Shown here piece by piece: positions 22,306 to 33,037 of a stretch of DNA of 64,000 nt (positions are counted from its first letter, which is position 1; every line of letters starts with the position of its first letter). This stretch comes from Cherax quadricarinatus (lineage: Eukaryota > Arthropoda > Malacostraca > Decapoda > Parastacidae): contig NC_091378.1 of assembly GCF_038502225.1 (NCBI RefSeq), positions 11,077,456-11,141,455 on the forward strand. The letters are read 5' to 3'. The notes under the pieces are model-generated. The model was not told the origin of the DNA. It searched no databases and was given only the letters and a program-made list of their open reading frames with translations. A program made the position numbers and the translations under genes.

Positions 22306-22876
22306 TGCAGGTCAAACTACATTGAATGCAGACTGACCAAACTAACAGTCCCTAAACAAGCTAACTTTCAGCTGACAGAGGTAACAAGCACAGCTTTCCT
22401 GAATAGTGACGAGTTCGCCAAACAGCAGTATGCACAAAGCAGCTGTGATCGGTACAGCATCAGCAAGAAAGGAAACTTGCTAACTGGGGACAATCGGCAC
22501 ATCCTTAAACTGATTCCTGAATCACAACTCGGCATCTTTCTAACACCAACTACAAAAGTGCGTAGATGGCAGCTAGACCAAGGCAGAGTTAACACAGGAC
22601 GTGAAACTGTCTCGCATCGTCTCAAACAATCATGTTATGAACAGACTGAACAGTGCCACAGGTTACACTACCACCAAACAGTCTACATCACGAGAACAGT
22701 TCTCAGGTCCTTCCACAGCAATAGCTGTGATGCAGTCACTGCAAGCTCGAGGTGACTTAACTCGCAGTTTACCACATGTACCAGAGCGCGAACTAGCGAA
22801 CAATGTATATCAACGTAGAACAGCCAGAACTCTGGAATCTGCCAACACAAACGATAGCGTAAACCTGCAAGTGTAG
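22306..22876 (+). pseudogene. Unrecognised coding-like segment followed by AATAAA
   Basis: I do not recognise this protein. One frame is open from 22306 to 22755 and contains NSDEFAKQQYAQSSCDRY, LLTGDNRHILKLIPESQLG and TTKVRRWQLDQGRVNTGRE. A second frame is open from 22601 to 22876 and contains SATGYTTTKQSTSREQFSGP and RGDLTRSLPHVPERELANN. Their composition is protein-like and they read as if one protein switched frame near 22650. The second frame ends in TAG, and an AATAAA follows at 22913-22918. It could be a terminal exon, a retrocopy or part of a mobile element. It lies immediately beside LINE H. Confidence 0.35.
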
Positions 22877-22976
22877 CTAAATTTGCATTATAAATTTTGT
22901 TTTCGTTGTAACTAATAAAAACATTTAAAATGTAAAAAAGTATGTAAAGCTGCAGTTTATAGAATGTAAAGGGTGG

Positions 22977-24772
22977 TTTACCTGGAGAGTCCCGGGGGTC
23001 AACGCCCCCGCGGCCCGGTCTGTGACCAGGCCTCCTGGTGGATCAGAGCCTGATCAACCAGGCTGTTACTGCTAGCTGCACGCAAACCAACATACGAGCC
23101 ACAGCCCGGCTGGTCAGGAACGACTTTAGGTGCTTGTCCAGTGCCAGCTTGAAGACTGCCAGGGGTCTCTTGGTAATCCCCCTTATGTATGCTGGGAGGC
23201 AGTTGAACAGTCTCGGGCCCCTGACACTTATTGTATGGTCTCTTAACGTGCTAGTGACACCCCTGCTTTTCATTGGGAGGATGTTGCATCGTCTGCAAAG
23301 TCTTTTGCTTTCGTAGTGAGTGATTTTCGTGTGCAAGTTCGGTACTAGTGCCTCTAGGATTTTCCAGGTGTATATAATCATGCATCTCTCCCGCCTGCGT
23401 TCCAGGGAATACAGGTTCAGGAACCTCAAGCGCTCCCAGTAATTGAGGCGTTTTATCTCCGTTATGCGTGCCGTGAAGGTTCTCTGTACATTTTCTAGAT
23501 CAGCAATTTCACCTGCCTTGAAAGGTGCTGTTAGTGTGCAGCAATATTTCAGCCTAGATAGAACAAGTGACCTGAAGAGTGTCATCATGGGCTTAGCATC
23601 CCTAGTTTTGAAGGTTCATTCTCCATCCTGTCATTTTTCTAGCAGATGCGATTGATACAATGTTATGGTCCTTGAAGGCGAGATCCTCAGACATTATCAC
23701 TCCCAGGTCTTTGACGTTGGTGTTTCGCTCTATTTTGTGGCCAGAATTTGTTTTGTACTCTGAAGATTTAATTTCTTCATGTTTACCATATCTGAGTAAT
23801 TGAAATTTCTCATCGTTGAAATTCATATTGTTTTCTGCAGCCCACTGAAAGATTTGGTTGATGTCCGCCTGGAGCCTTGCAGTGTCTGCAAAGGAAGACA
23901 CGGTGCTGTGGCTGACATCCTTGTCTCAGATATGAGGATGAGGAACAAGATGGGAGAGAGTCCTGTGCCTTGTGGAACAGAGCTTTTCACCGTAGCTGCT
24001 TCGGACTTTACTCTGTTGTTGACTACTCCTCTGTGTTCTGTTTGAGGAAATTATAGATCTATCGACCAACTTTTCCTGTTATTCCTTTAGCACGCATTTT
24101 GTGCGCTATTACACCATGGTCACACTTGTCGACGGCTTTTGCAGTGTGTATAAATTACATCTGCATTCTTTTTGTCTTCTAGTGCATCTAGGACCTTGTA
24201 GTGATCCAATAGTTGAGACAGGAGCGACCTGTTCTAAACCCATGTTGCCCTGGGTTGTGTAATTGATGGGTTTCTAGATGGGTGGTGATCTTGCTTCTTA
24301 GGACCCTTTCAAAGATTTTTATGATATGGGATGTTAGTGCTATCGGTCTGTAGTTCTTTGCTATTGCTTTACTGCCCCCTTTGTGGAGTGGGGCTATGTT
24401 TGTTGTTTTTAGTAACTGTGGGACGACCCCCATGCCCATGCTCCCTCTCCATAGGATGGTAAAAGCTCGTGATAGGGGCTTCTTGCAGTTCTTGATGAAC
24501 ACCGAGTTCCACGAGTCTGGCCCTGGGGCAGAGTGCATGGGCATGTCATTTATCGCCTGTTCGAAGTCATTTGGCGTCAGGATAACATCAGATAGGCTTG
24601 TGTTAACCAAATTCTGTGGCTCTCATAAATTCATTTTGATCTTCGACTCTCAGTCTGGTTAGCGGCTTGTTAAAAACTGAGTCATATTGGGACTTTAGTA
24701 GCTCACTCATTTCCTTGCTGTCATCTGTGTAGGACCCATCTTGTTTAAGTAGGGGCCCAATACTGGACGTTG
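22977..24772 (-). mobile_element. Jockey/CR1-group LINE H, 5'-truncated
   Basis: Minus-strand copy of the family of G, I and J. The 3' end at 22977 reads, on the minus strand, CTCTCCAGGTAAA. The right end at 24772 corresponds to about position 35425 of G, so the endonuclease and linker are missing by 5' truncation. Internal deletions around 24040-24240 and at about 23890 damage the RT. Confidence 0.85.
23043..24772 (-). pseudogene. LINE H reverse transcriptase pseudogene
   Basis: Minus-strand pieces. 24610-24188 contains DVILTPNDFEQAINDMPMHS, SAPGPDSWNSVF, KNYRPIALTSHIIKIFERV and GQHGFRTGRSC. A damaged stretch follows around 24040-24240. 23901-23602 contains SSFADTARLQADINQIFQWA, where the normal FADDTRICMTVSSIAD segment is shortened so that the catalytic Asp pair is lost. 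23588-23043 contains LSRLKYCCTLTAPFKAG and YWERLRFLNLYSLERRRER, plus the thumb region. The family C-terminal tail is present but shifted. It derives from the same source as G and I and is inactive. Confidence 0.8.
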
Positions 24773-25325
24773 GTAGGGAAAGAAAAATACTGGACAGCTC
24801 CGGGGAGAATCCAGAGTTTTCACTGAAGTTTATATAAATGGTATAAATATTTTCTGAAGATAGTTTTTTAACGTTTGAGAGGAAGCAGTTGTTTTTAAGT
24901 TAAAAGTTCATTCCAGGAAGCCTGGGATGGGCCACTTTGATCGAAGGACTGCTAATAACTGAATTGTTCCCACTGTACAGTAAACCAACATTGGAAATCT
25001 GAAGCCGATCAGGTAAGACATTCTCAAGTTATAAACAAAAGCCTTAAAAAAAATTAGGCACACCTAAATATCTTAAAATTAAAACAAAACTGGGAAGCTA
25101 CTTAATATGCAATTACAAAATTAAACTGAAAATTTAACGAAATGTTTAATATTTCCTATACGGCTGAAGAGCATTTCATGAAAACCATGAAAGAACGTAA
25201 TGAATTAGAACCTCAAGAAATTAACGAAGTCAGGTCTATCTATAACTTTTATGCCAGAGCACACCTGTTAACCTGTGTTAGACATTTCCATTTATCACAC
25301 CTGTCTTTTCACGGTTCACCCCGCC
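24773..25325. other. Anonymous sequence with one small ORF
   Basis: No recognised repeat. A 74-codon plus-strand ORF at 25142-25366 (starting MFNISYTAEEHFM) has no domain I know and runs into the LTR-like repeat, so it is probably chance. The phrase GAAGCCGATCAGG at about 24992 belongs to a recurrent motif seen again at 27370-28400. Confidence 0.4.
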
Positions 25326-26088
25326 TGTCATGTAGGGAGGGGGGTAATGGAATGAATAGGATGTAAGTGGGTAATATGGGAGTAAGGGGAGGGAGTCAAT
25401 AAATAGGGGACAGGCAAGGCAGTAGGAGGGATGAGTGCGGAGGTTGGTAGGTAATGTGAGGTCACTGGTGACTACAACTTCACCTCTCATTACTCTACCC
25501 ACCACTCCACACTACTCACCCTCTCACTCCTTTAACTGAAAAACTAATGAATAAATAACGGACAGTGAATATTACTATTCTACTCAAACAGTTTATTATT
25601 AAGTCCTTGTACAATAGTATATTTGGGAACAGAACATTGTGGATTAGATAAATGGGGTTTTATACATAAGCAGTGAGACTGGGAATACAATCAACTTTAC
25701 CAAAATGAATATAACTTACAATATAGTTCAGAGGACAGTTTGCCACAGAAACTAAGACCTAAATAGCACGAGTACTGTGCCAAGCCAGTACTCTGCCCAA
25801 TGCCTCCAACAGTCCCTCCAGAGACTTCAGCAGCCTTCTCCCGAGCTCTGCACCCAGGCCAGAGCTCCGCACAAATCTCCCGATCATGCTCTTACTTGGG
25901 CTTATATGATAGTCCAAGCACACCCCACAACCACGTGTACGACCTGACTCCTAGGTCTGACGCCGTCAAGAACAAAAGACCTTAGACGTGGGCGTGGCTA
26001 CCCGACATTTGCCAAGGCAGGTGTGACCATATAATTGGTTAAACTAGGTCTCCCCCAGAGACCTCAAGCCCAGCTGAACTACATCACA
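25326..26088 (+). mobile_element. LTR-like repeat copy 2 (uninterrupted)
   Basis: Runs from TGTCATGTAG to CTACATCACA, so the termini are TG..CA within short inverted repeats. It is flanked by CGCC at 25322-25325 and at 26089-26092, a possible 4-bp target duplication. It has no coding capacity. AATAAA lies at 25547-25552 on the plus strand. At 763 bp it fits a solo LTR. Alternatively it could be the 3' LTR partner of copy 1 at 6825-9910, in the same orientation. Confidence 0.7.
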
Positions 26089-26189
26089 CGCCCTCCTCTA
26101 CCTTCATTAAATTCCAAATGTAAAAAAGAATAATTATATACATTAAAGTGTATACGAGTAAATACGAGCTAGAGCTGCGAGTTTTCCTG

Positions 26190-26466
26190 TAAGATTTTTT
26201 TTCGGATTTTTAACCCTGGAGGGTTAGCCACCCAGCATAACCCAAGAAAGTCAGTGCGTCATCGAGGACTAACTTATTTCCATTAAAGTACTCAATCTTG
26301 TTCCCCAGGATGCGACCCAGTCAACTAACACCCAGGTACCCATTTGCTGCTAGGTGAACAGAACAGGTGTAAGGAAACTCGTCGAAATGTTTCCACCCGC
26401 CGGGAATCTAACCCGGGCCCTACGTGTGTGAAGCGGGAGCTTTAGCCACCAGGCCACCGGCCGTGG
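26190..26466 (-). repeat. tRNA-derived SINE
   Basis: On the minus strand it begins at about 26466 with a tRNA-like head: GGCCTGGTGGCTAAAG (box A-like, 26440-26457), then GGGTTAGATTCCC (box B-like, 26402-26414) and GGCGGGTGG. The body includes GGTACCTGGGTGTTAGT, and the A-rich tail is the T8 run near 26193-26200 on the plus strand. Box spacing and order fit an internal RNA polymerase III promoter. From memory this is a common decapod SINE. It is not a functional tRNA gene because the acceptor and anticodon stems do not fold as a tRNA by eye. Confidence 0.8.
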
Positions 26467-28960
26467 ATGGGGGAAGACTTGTCTACCCCCCCCCCCCCCG
26501 GTTAAAAGCAACTGCTCTTAGGAGATCCAGAATAGAATAACTGGTCTATAAACAATTTATTGGCTTCAGTTATATAGCAGTGAGAGACTCCCAACATATA
26601 TCCTTCTCCCTCTATTCCACTATTAGCGTTATGAGAGATAAGAAAAAAAAATATCCAGAGTGAGTAAAATTTATACATATATTTAAGACTGGGTTGAGCT
26701 TCAGCTGCTGCACCTACACATGCTAGGCTCCTCGGGTACTGTTGCTAGGCCCCCTCGGGTACTGTAATAAACCTGGTGACTATCAGGGACCCAAGCGTGG
26801 CTGTGTACCTTGCCGAGATAATGCTCCTGGGCCTCCCACAACTGAGTCAACTCTCAAGTGCTGCAACTCAAACCATAAATATTGGTTTGTCCTACGATCT
26901 TGGGACATGTAGGCGAGAATTTAACTTAAATTTAGATAATTTAAATGGTTTTCATGCAGTAATTTGTTTTAGTGTGACATTTACAGAGCACTGACCATTT
27001 AGGTCAACCCTAGAAGAATAAAAAAAAAAACTCAATCTCACATTACAGTCTCCAGGCTGTCTGTATTGTATTATCCCAGCGCCCCGGTCCTTAAGGCACA
27101 TGATAGAAATAGTACAGATAATATCACATTTTGAAAGCTATTAAATACGAATATTGAAAAATGGAAAATCAGACGAGGCGTTCATTAATTAAATTCACTA
27201 ATTTTTTTTTAATGGTAAAATTAGGAAGTTAATAGTTAGTATCCAATTCAAACTTTCCATTAAGAAAAACATCAGCTTAGAATAAAACCACTCCGAAAAG
27301 GCATCCTTTACGCATCTTACAGAAATTAATACCCAAACGAATACAAGCGTTATAAGCTTAAAAGTTATTTGCATAGACGTTTTGAAGCTAATAGAAAGTC
27401 ATTCACAAATTAACATTTTACCGATTCCTTGGAAAATTCTAAATTCGCATCTACACAAGCCAAAAACAACCCTAACTTTTTTTTTTTAAGATTCACCAGA
27501 GCAGGTTTTAAAGTATCAGAAATGTAATATTGAGCAGAGAGCAACATGTTGCTCCACGAACCTTTAGTTATAGTTCACCAGGTTGAAAAATCTGAAGCCT
27601 CTGGAATAAGGAGTTTAAAAATTTTGAAGTTTTGTAGAAACTTTGTAATGTGTCAGCTTTTGTATAATTCTGAAAATTTAGTAGTGTTCATTAAACTAAT
27701 AACATTGAAAGTTTTAAATTTTAGTTTTTATTTACAAATCTCTACAATTCTGCAAGAAAACCGACTCGTACACTGCCCAAATTTAATACAAAAGCAAATC
27801 AAAATTAGATAACATGCGTTTCGGGTTTGAAACCGATCAGGAGGTATTAAGTTATTAAATGGAAACTTTAATGAAATTAAAAAAAATATATATTAACAGT
27901 AAACTCGGAGCTTAATTTTAATAGGTTATCCAGCACAATTTGAAACTATCAGACGGGTGAACCCCGCAGTATTTCTAAATTCAACGATACCAAGGGGATT
28001 ACAAAATCTTTATGGAACCTCAATTTTATCAAATTCGCAAACAAAAAATATCAACTTGGCACCCACAACTCGGGGGGGGTGGGGGGACTTCGTAAGATGC
28101 GCCAACACTTGGGATTTGAAGATGATCATAAGAGGTAGCGACTAATTACATGGGAAACCAATTTGCTTAAAATAGAAAAAAATATTTACACTTCTCAAAG
28201 TGATAAGCTGTTTTAATAACCACCACCAATGGTAAAAGTTGGAAGCCGATCAGAAAAGGCATTCTTAAGCAATTTATAAGATTCGAAGTATTTTAAAACA
28301 CTTCTGTAAAATTTACGATTTTTACCTACTGGAACCGAATGGTTACCTTTATTTTAAAGTGAATTTAGTATTATTTTGAAGCCAACCAGAAGAGATCTTT
28401 AGTTATCCAAGAAAAATGAACATCACTTTATTCAATAAAACTGGCAAAATGAGACTTGTCACCCAAGGGCAGCACGAACTTTGTACTTGAGAAGCAACAC
28501 TGGTGGTGAAAAATGAAGTCGGAGGCACGAAAACAACTTTGTAGACATTATCCTGGCTCAAGACGACTCAAATTAAATACTGAAGCAATTCAAAGGAGGT
28601 AAAAGGACATTTATTTAATGCAGTTTAACAAGATTTCAAATTCCTGACTGTTTTACACAAAATAGCAAAACCTACACCTACACAATCATTCTCCGCCCTG
28701 GTCGTATTTGTTTCAGTATCTTGTGGAAAAACTCAGTCACAGTGTAATGGAAGTTACCCAAGCCATTCCATTAGACATCCCTTTAACGTCACCCATTTGA
28801 GGATACTTAACGGTGCTAGATACCGAGGCTATGCTGAATACTGGTAGAGAAATGGTAGTGCCGTCACGATGGACAGGCATAATTAGTATTCTCATTCGGC
28901 ACGGGTTTGAGGAGGAAACAAAGGTGGGTGGATACGTTGTATCGTGGTGGCTAAGTCTAG
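26467..28960. other. Long anonymous AT-rich region with a recurrent motif
   Basis: No convincing gene. Several small plus-strand ORFs (26776-26994, 27546-27812, 27957-28145) have no recognisable domain. A loose motif, TTGAAGCCGATCAGRARAGG and derivatives, recurs at irregular spacing near 27380, 27597, 27830, 27948, 28115, 28240 and 28380. Homopolymer blocks occur at 26493-26504 (C) and 28070-28087 (G). Confidence 0.5.
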
Positions 28961-28974
28961 GTTAATTGTTAATC

Positions 28975-29270
28975 AGGGGAGCTGATCCATGTGCAGAGGT
29001 TTACGGGAGGGTTGTCAGTTGTGTCTGATGCTCTTCGCTTGTGTGCAGGACCCGGTCTACAGGTTCACGAGTGTCTGGTGGAGGGATTAGTAGGGATTTT
29101 TTTTAAGCTGTTTTCGGGTATGTACAGTGTTACGTTATCAGTGAATGATAACTGTGGATTAGTATTCATGATTGGAGCATAAGAATTATGCAGGTGGAGG
29201 AGTCTAAGATTTGTGGGATTATTTACGCAAGAGGGATATGTCAAGGGAAGTAAATTCCAAGCGTGTGCAG
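28975..29270 (+). pseudogene. Tx1-like RT fragment
   Basis: One plus frame gives CRGLREGCQLCLMLFACVQD, which matches GRGLRQGCPLSQILFACMQ of elements B and E. A degraded GYV segment near 29117 stands where GYVDDTTIL should be. Another frame near 29190 gives SKICGIIYARGI, matching LKICGIIYMA of the family. The order and spacing are right for RT motifs 4 to 6. Everything else has decayed. Confidence 0.65.
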
Positions 29271-29711
29271 TATAGAATATAACCGCTTACAATCCTACCT
29301 TATCACTTCACTGTCTTAAAATGCACAGTTCTGGCCCTTTGTATGTTGCTAATGTTTACTTTAGTGTCGCGATTCGTAGGATCCAAGGTAGACTTTACAG
29401 GTTGTGTGAACGGCTGAGAAGGGAAGAGGTGATATTGCTGGTGAGAAAGAAAAGAATGGGTCAGAATTACGCAAGCATGTGTTTATGCGAAGAGTCGTGT
29501 TGCATGCAAGTGTCTTCATAAGTAGGTGCCTGGATCTAGTGTATGGCGTATTTAATAAAACAAAGGAAATAGATCGAAAGGACAGTTTGCGGTGGGGATA
29601 AACAAAAGGCGATATTAGTAAAGTACCGAGGATATCAAGTAAGAACCAGAACTGATTTAAGCCAGGCATTTAGATTTAGAAAGGACGTAGGCAAGTACTA
29701 GTTTTAAATTT
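29271..29711. other. Anonymous sequence
   Basis: May contain further decayed Tx1-like sequence after the RT fragment, but I cannot align it by eye. ORFs at 29321-29521 (+) and 29361-29669 (-) have no recognisable domain. Confidence 0.35.
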
Positions 29712-29760
29712 TTATTATAATAAAGAAGCGCTAAACCTACAAAGGTCAAACAGCACTGGT
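29712..29760 (+). repeat. Short dispersed repeat (AAGCGCTAA type), third copy
   Basis: TTATTATAATAAAGAAGCGCTAAACC followed by AACAGCACT, matching the insertions at 2394 and 6268. It lies just upstream of a CR1-like 3' relic. Confidence 0.55.
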
Positions 29761-29764
29761 TTTC

Positions 29765-29985
29765 AAACAGTTGCCGATGCGTGGAACAATTTGCCACGTA
29801 GGAAAATAGAAGCTAAAACCTTGGGTAGTATTTAAGATAAGAGTGATTAGTACCCAAGGTACTGAAGCAAATTCTTTGGTAGCCCTGGGAAAATGTTAGA
29901 TGTCGGTAGGTGGAAATGGTTTTGAGAGACTGCCTTGTATGGGCTAATAGGTCTGCTGTAGTGTTCCTCCACTATGTTCTTGAGG
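29765..29985 (+). mobile_element. CR1-like LINE 3' relic
   Basis: Encodes in broken frames the sense of WNKLPxxIEAKTLGSFKxR (GTGGAACAATTTGCC, ATAGAAGCTAAAACCTTGGG), as in the C-terminal end of the CR1-like LINE at 7099-7287. It ends with GGGCTAATAGGTCTGCTGTAGTGTTCCTCC, the counterpart of that element's 3' terminus. Plus orientation. Only the last 200 bp survive. Confidence 0.55.
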
Positions 29986-30175
29986 GTGATGATGGCAGTG
30001 CCGGACAGGATATAGACAAGGGTTTTGTATGATTTGTCAGGGAGTATTTATACGTTTTGGGCTTTTTTTGGGGGGGGGGGAGAAGGTCCTTCCGAAGGAA
30101 GAAATCTTCTATAAAACTTTTCATGGACAGGCTTTTGCTAATGGGTGTTGTGTGGAAGCTGATTATTTATTAAAG

Positions 30176-30440
30176 ATTAGCCGGTACTCTCCCGGCCCGG
30201 GCCTTTTCCAAGTGGTGGCCCGGCCTTGGCTCCCTCTTTAGGGAGTGTCTGAGACCGAAGTCTCCCATGGGAGGAGGCACAAGTACCTCCTCATCTTTGG
30301 GACCAACTGTCCCCAGGCCTAGCCACAAGCTAGGCCTCTCTGGTCTGCCATCCCCGCCCCAAGGGAGCAAATGGGAATGACAGTCTTATGAGCTACAGGC
30401 TCGGGCTCAGGCACCTACCCTACCCTAGAAGGGCTGGGCA
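30176..30440. repeat. GC-rich dispersed repeat, unclassified
   Basis: A sharply GC-rich island (CCCGGCCCGGGCC at 30191-30203, GGTGGCCCGGCC nearby) in AT-rich surroundings, containing the imperfect hairpin pair CCAGGCCTAGCC / GCTAGGCCTC. I recall similar sequence as dispersed in decapod genomes but cannot name the class. No coding sense. Confidence 0.45.
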
Positions 30441-31369
30441 TGGTGTCGATCGTGGAAGCTGACACTACATTCAATAGTTATACATCTGAGTAAAATGAAG
30501 AGTTGAGAACAAGACAAGAATGTAAACACATCTTTTGCAGTCATCGGAAGAAACTTTGAAGTAAACTGCGCACATATAAGAATCTTTTAATATTAAACTT
30601 AAAGCGTGTCACTTGTATAAGAAACTATCACGTGGGTGTCCCGCTTCTCCCAGGATTAACCCGGTCCTTATTGTGCAAGCTAAGCGCTGATACTAAATCA
30701 TTTGCTAATATAATCTTGGTTACCTCGCTACTACTTCCTATCTGAAAGTTAGCAAGATTTACGGTTACAAGTCACCTTCATGCCGACAGTTTTCTTGAAT
30801 TTGTAGAATACAATACAATAACATTCCCCTCAGTGTTCCAGCACATCCTCGCACCTACAGTGTTAAATAGCCCAATTTGAACGTTAGATATTTTTTCTCA
30901 GTCGCCTCGTTACTAGACGTATCGTGGCTGCATTTGTAAGTATCTAAAAGTATTTATTGGCTCGTGTAACCTAAACAATTCAACCTCCGCTAAATTAAAA
31001 AATCAAAACTCTGGGGAAAAAACTCCAGAAATTTGCGTACAGCAAAAAACGGGAAAAATTCTGACATTAAGAGCGAATAGTTGTGCTCGCGCGCCAGCCA
31101 CCCCAGTTCACAGGTGGGGGAGGGGGGGAAGGGTCACATGCACCCCCCAAACACAAACACCCCCCCTACTTTTAAGTGCACCCCTTCGCACACTGACACC
31201 TCCAATGTACACCTGCGCGTTTATGCACTGGACATTTAGATTTACAAGTAAATGTATATATTATACAGTAACATACTTGCAGGTCAAAATACAACAAACT
31301 GGCAGAACTTCAGACACGAGCAACATTATCATATAAACCAACTTAACTTTTGTAAGTTTCTTATAATTT
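30441..31369. other. Anonymous sequence
   Basis: No ORF or repeat recognised. C-rich tracts occur at 31144-31170. Confidence 0.5.
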
Positions 31370-31890
31370 CTCATCCCATCACACATTGGATTACTCCTTC
31401 ATGATAAAGTTGATATGTTAGCCAAGAAGAGTATCGAGAAGGAGAATGTAGAATATAACTTTGGTATAACTGTGTCTAGCATTAGGAATAATATTAGGAG
31501 AGAAGTAAATAATGAAAGTGATTGTTATAGGAATGCAGTTAGAAGCCTGAGTAGATCTATAACCTACTATGATAACATGAACGTAGATAAGTATGTTTAT
31601 GGAGCAACTTGCAATGTGAACAGACTGACTGATGTTGTAGTGGCCAGGCTTAGGCTTGGTTACAAGTACTTCTGGCAGTTTGGGAGACACAGATGATGAT
31701 CAAACTAAATGTAAATTAAGTGATCAGGCATATGGTCACTCTTGAACACTATGTGCTTAATTGTCCACTTATTGAGGAATACAGAGACAGACAGTATAAT
31801 AACCTATGTGACATGTCAAGATATCTTATTAATGAAAATAAAATACCAGATATACTAAGCAAATTTCCTAAATTTGCTTGTAACAGATAA
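31370..31890 (+). pseudogene. LINE RNase H/C-terminal pseudogene
   Basis: Frame one gives LIPSHIGLLLHDKVDMLAKK, the final RNase H motif (IPSHxG..HxKxDxLAK). It continues for about 90 residues to GATCNVNRLTDVVVARLRLG and YKYFWQFG. After a frameshift at about 31695 comes CKLSDQAYGHS, then another frame with LEHYVLNCPLIEEYRDRQYN and LSKFPKFACNR before the stop. The Cys-His tail should read CxxC..H..C; its second Cys is Ser here. 5'-truncated and shifted, inactive. Confidence 0.65.
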
Positions 31891-32060
31891 GTGAACTATA
31901 GATATATAGATATAAATCCATATGTATTCCTGTTAACCCTTTGGGGCCTAGTTCCTAGGCCTTTTGTGTATCCATATGCTCTCGCGCTACCGTCCACAGG
32001 ATGGATATGGGGTGCACAATAAACTAGCCACTTCGGTGGCAAAATCTAAAAATCTAATCT
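31370..32060 (+). mobile_element. RNase H-bearing LINE, 3' terminal fragment
   Basis: Plus-strand remnant of the last part of a non-LTR element: the end of an RNase H domain, a Cys-His tail, a stop codon near 31890 and a 3' UTR ending about 32060 (AATAAACTAGCCACTTCGG). RNase H after RT is typical of I/R1-type clades and separates this from the CR1-like and Tx1-like families in the window. Confidence 0.65.
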
Positions 32061-32874
32061 CAAGAGACTATTTGACAGATTGCGTTATTGGTCAAGTGAT
32101 TTTCTTAAGTGTTTTGGGGAATAAATAATTACAGTATGACACAAATTTTTAATTAAGAATTAGGGGTTTCCTTTCTTATGATCGTCACTCTGGAAGTGAT
32201 AAAAACAGGACAGGCTATACAGAGCCTATATAATATTCTCTTTTCAAGACACCCAAACTTGCGGAAATACTCTCTGGGAATAACTAATCCTGCGCGAGTT
32301 ATACGCACTTAGAGGAATGGAGGTAATCAGATTTGCATCTAGCGATAGAATCGCTCATTGCCTTGCATTAAGACAGTCCCACCCACCTAACACTGTTATG
32401 TGGTAGATTATTTAATAACTCACCTGGAATTTCCTGTCCTGACATTTATAAAGTCACCTGAAATATTTCAGGGAGGTCTTCGAATGAAAGTCAAGAGGTA
32501 GTAGCACTTCTGGCCAGACTCGTCACACAACTATGTCACTGTGTCACCCCCACCAGCAACAAACACTGTATCACACAGCACTGTCTCACACCAGAGCAAA
32601 AACCGTTATGCACTCATCACCAGCTCTGACTCGCACCAAGGCCGAAACAAATGAGAATTGGCAGTCAGGTGCTTAACTGGGGTTAAAACCTGTTGCCTAC
32701 ACAAGGGTCATTAAGGCTGCATATCATCAGTTCACTACCAATCAAAAATACTTCAATCCCAAAAACAGGGATAAACAGTAAACTCATTGTGTACATGAAC
32801 TGAAAGACTTACACATCTCTAAGGGAATATACACTGACACATGATATAACCCGTAGTATTATAAACCTTCGTAA
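32061..32874. other. Anonymous sequence
   Basis: I see no gene or named repeat. This is the left flank of the nested Tx1-like cluster. Confidence 0.5.
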
Positions 32875-32972
32875 TTTTTTTTTATATTTTATTTAAAAAC
32901 AATACAGTTTAACATAAAATATAAAATAAGGAAACAGTATGTATCTCAATCAAATTAACTGACACAAAAGGA
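32875..32972 (-). mobile_element. Tx1-like 3' end N (short)
   Basis: Poly(T) at 32875 followed by ATATTTTATTTAAAAAC, the reverse complement of the family 3' signature GTTTTTAAATAAAATAT plus poly(A). Only about 98 bp is present before the next poly(T) at 32973, so N was either severely 5'-truncated or interrupted by element K. Confidence 0.6.
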
Positions 32973-33037
32973 TTTTTTTTTATATATTTTATTTAAAAAC
33001 ACAGGATACAGTAGACATGTATATCACACAACTGAAA
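32973..33037 (-). mobile_element. Tx1-like element K, 3' terminal part
   Basis: Minus-strand 3' end: poly(T) at 32973, then ATATATTTTATTTAAAAAC. It is interrupted by element E after 33079. The sequence TGTTCAC...AAAATT (33038-33079) recurs at 53881-53921 on the other side of E, and K's 3' UTR continues from there. Confidence 0.65.

Noticed and set aside
26402..26457. Genuine tRNA gene
   Set aside because: The pol III boxes are present, but cloverleaf pairing and an anticodon loop are not convincing, and a SINE body and tail follow.
31418..31690. 90-residue minus-strand ORF
   Set aside because: Antisense shadow of the RNase H-bearing LINE fragment.
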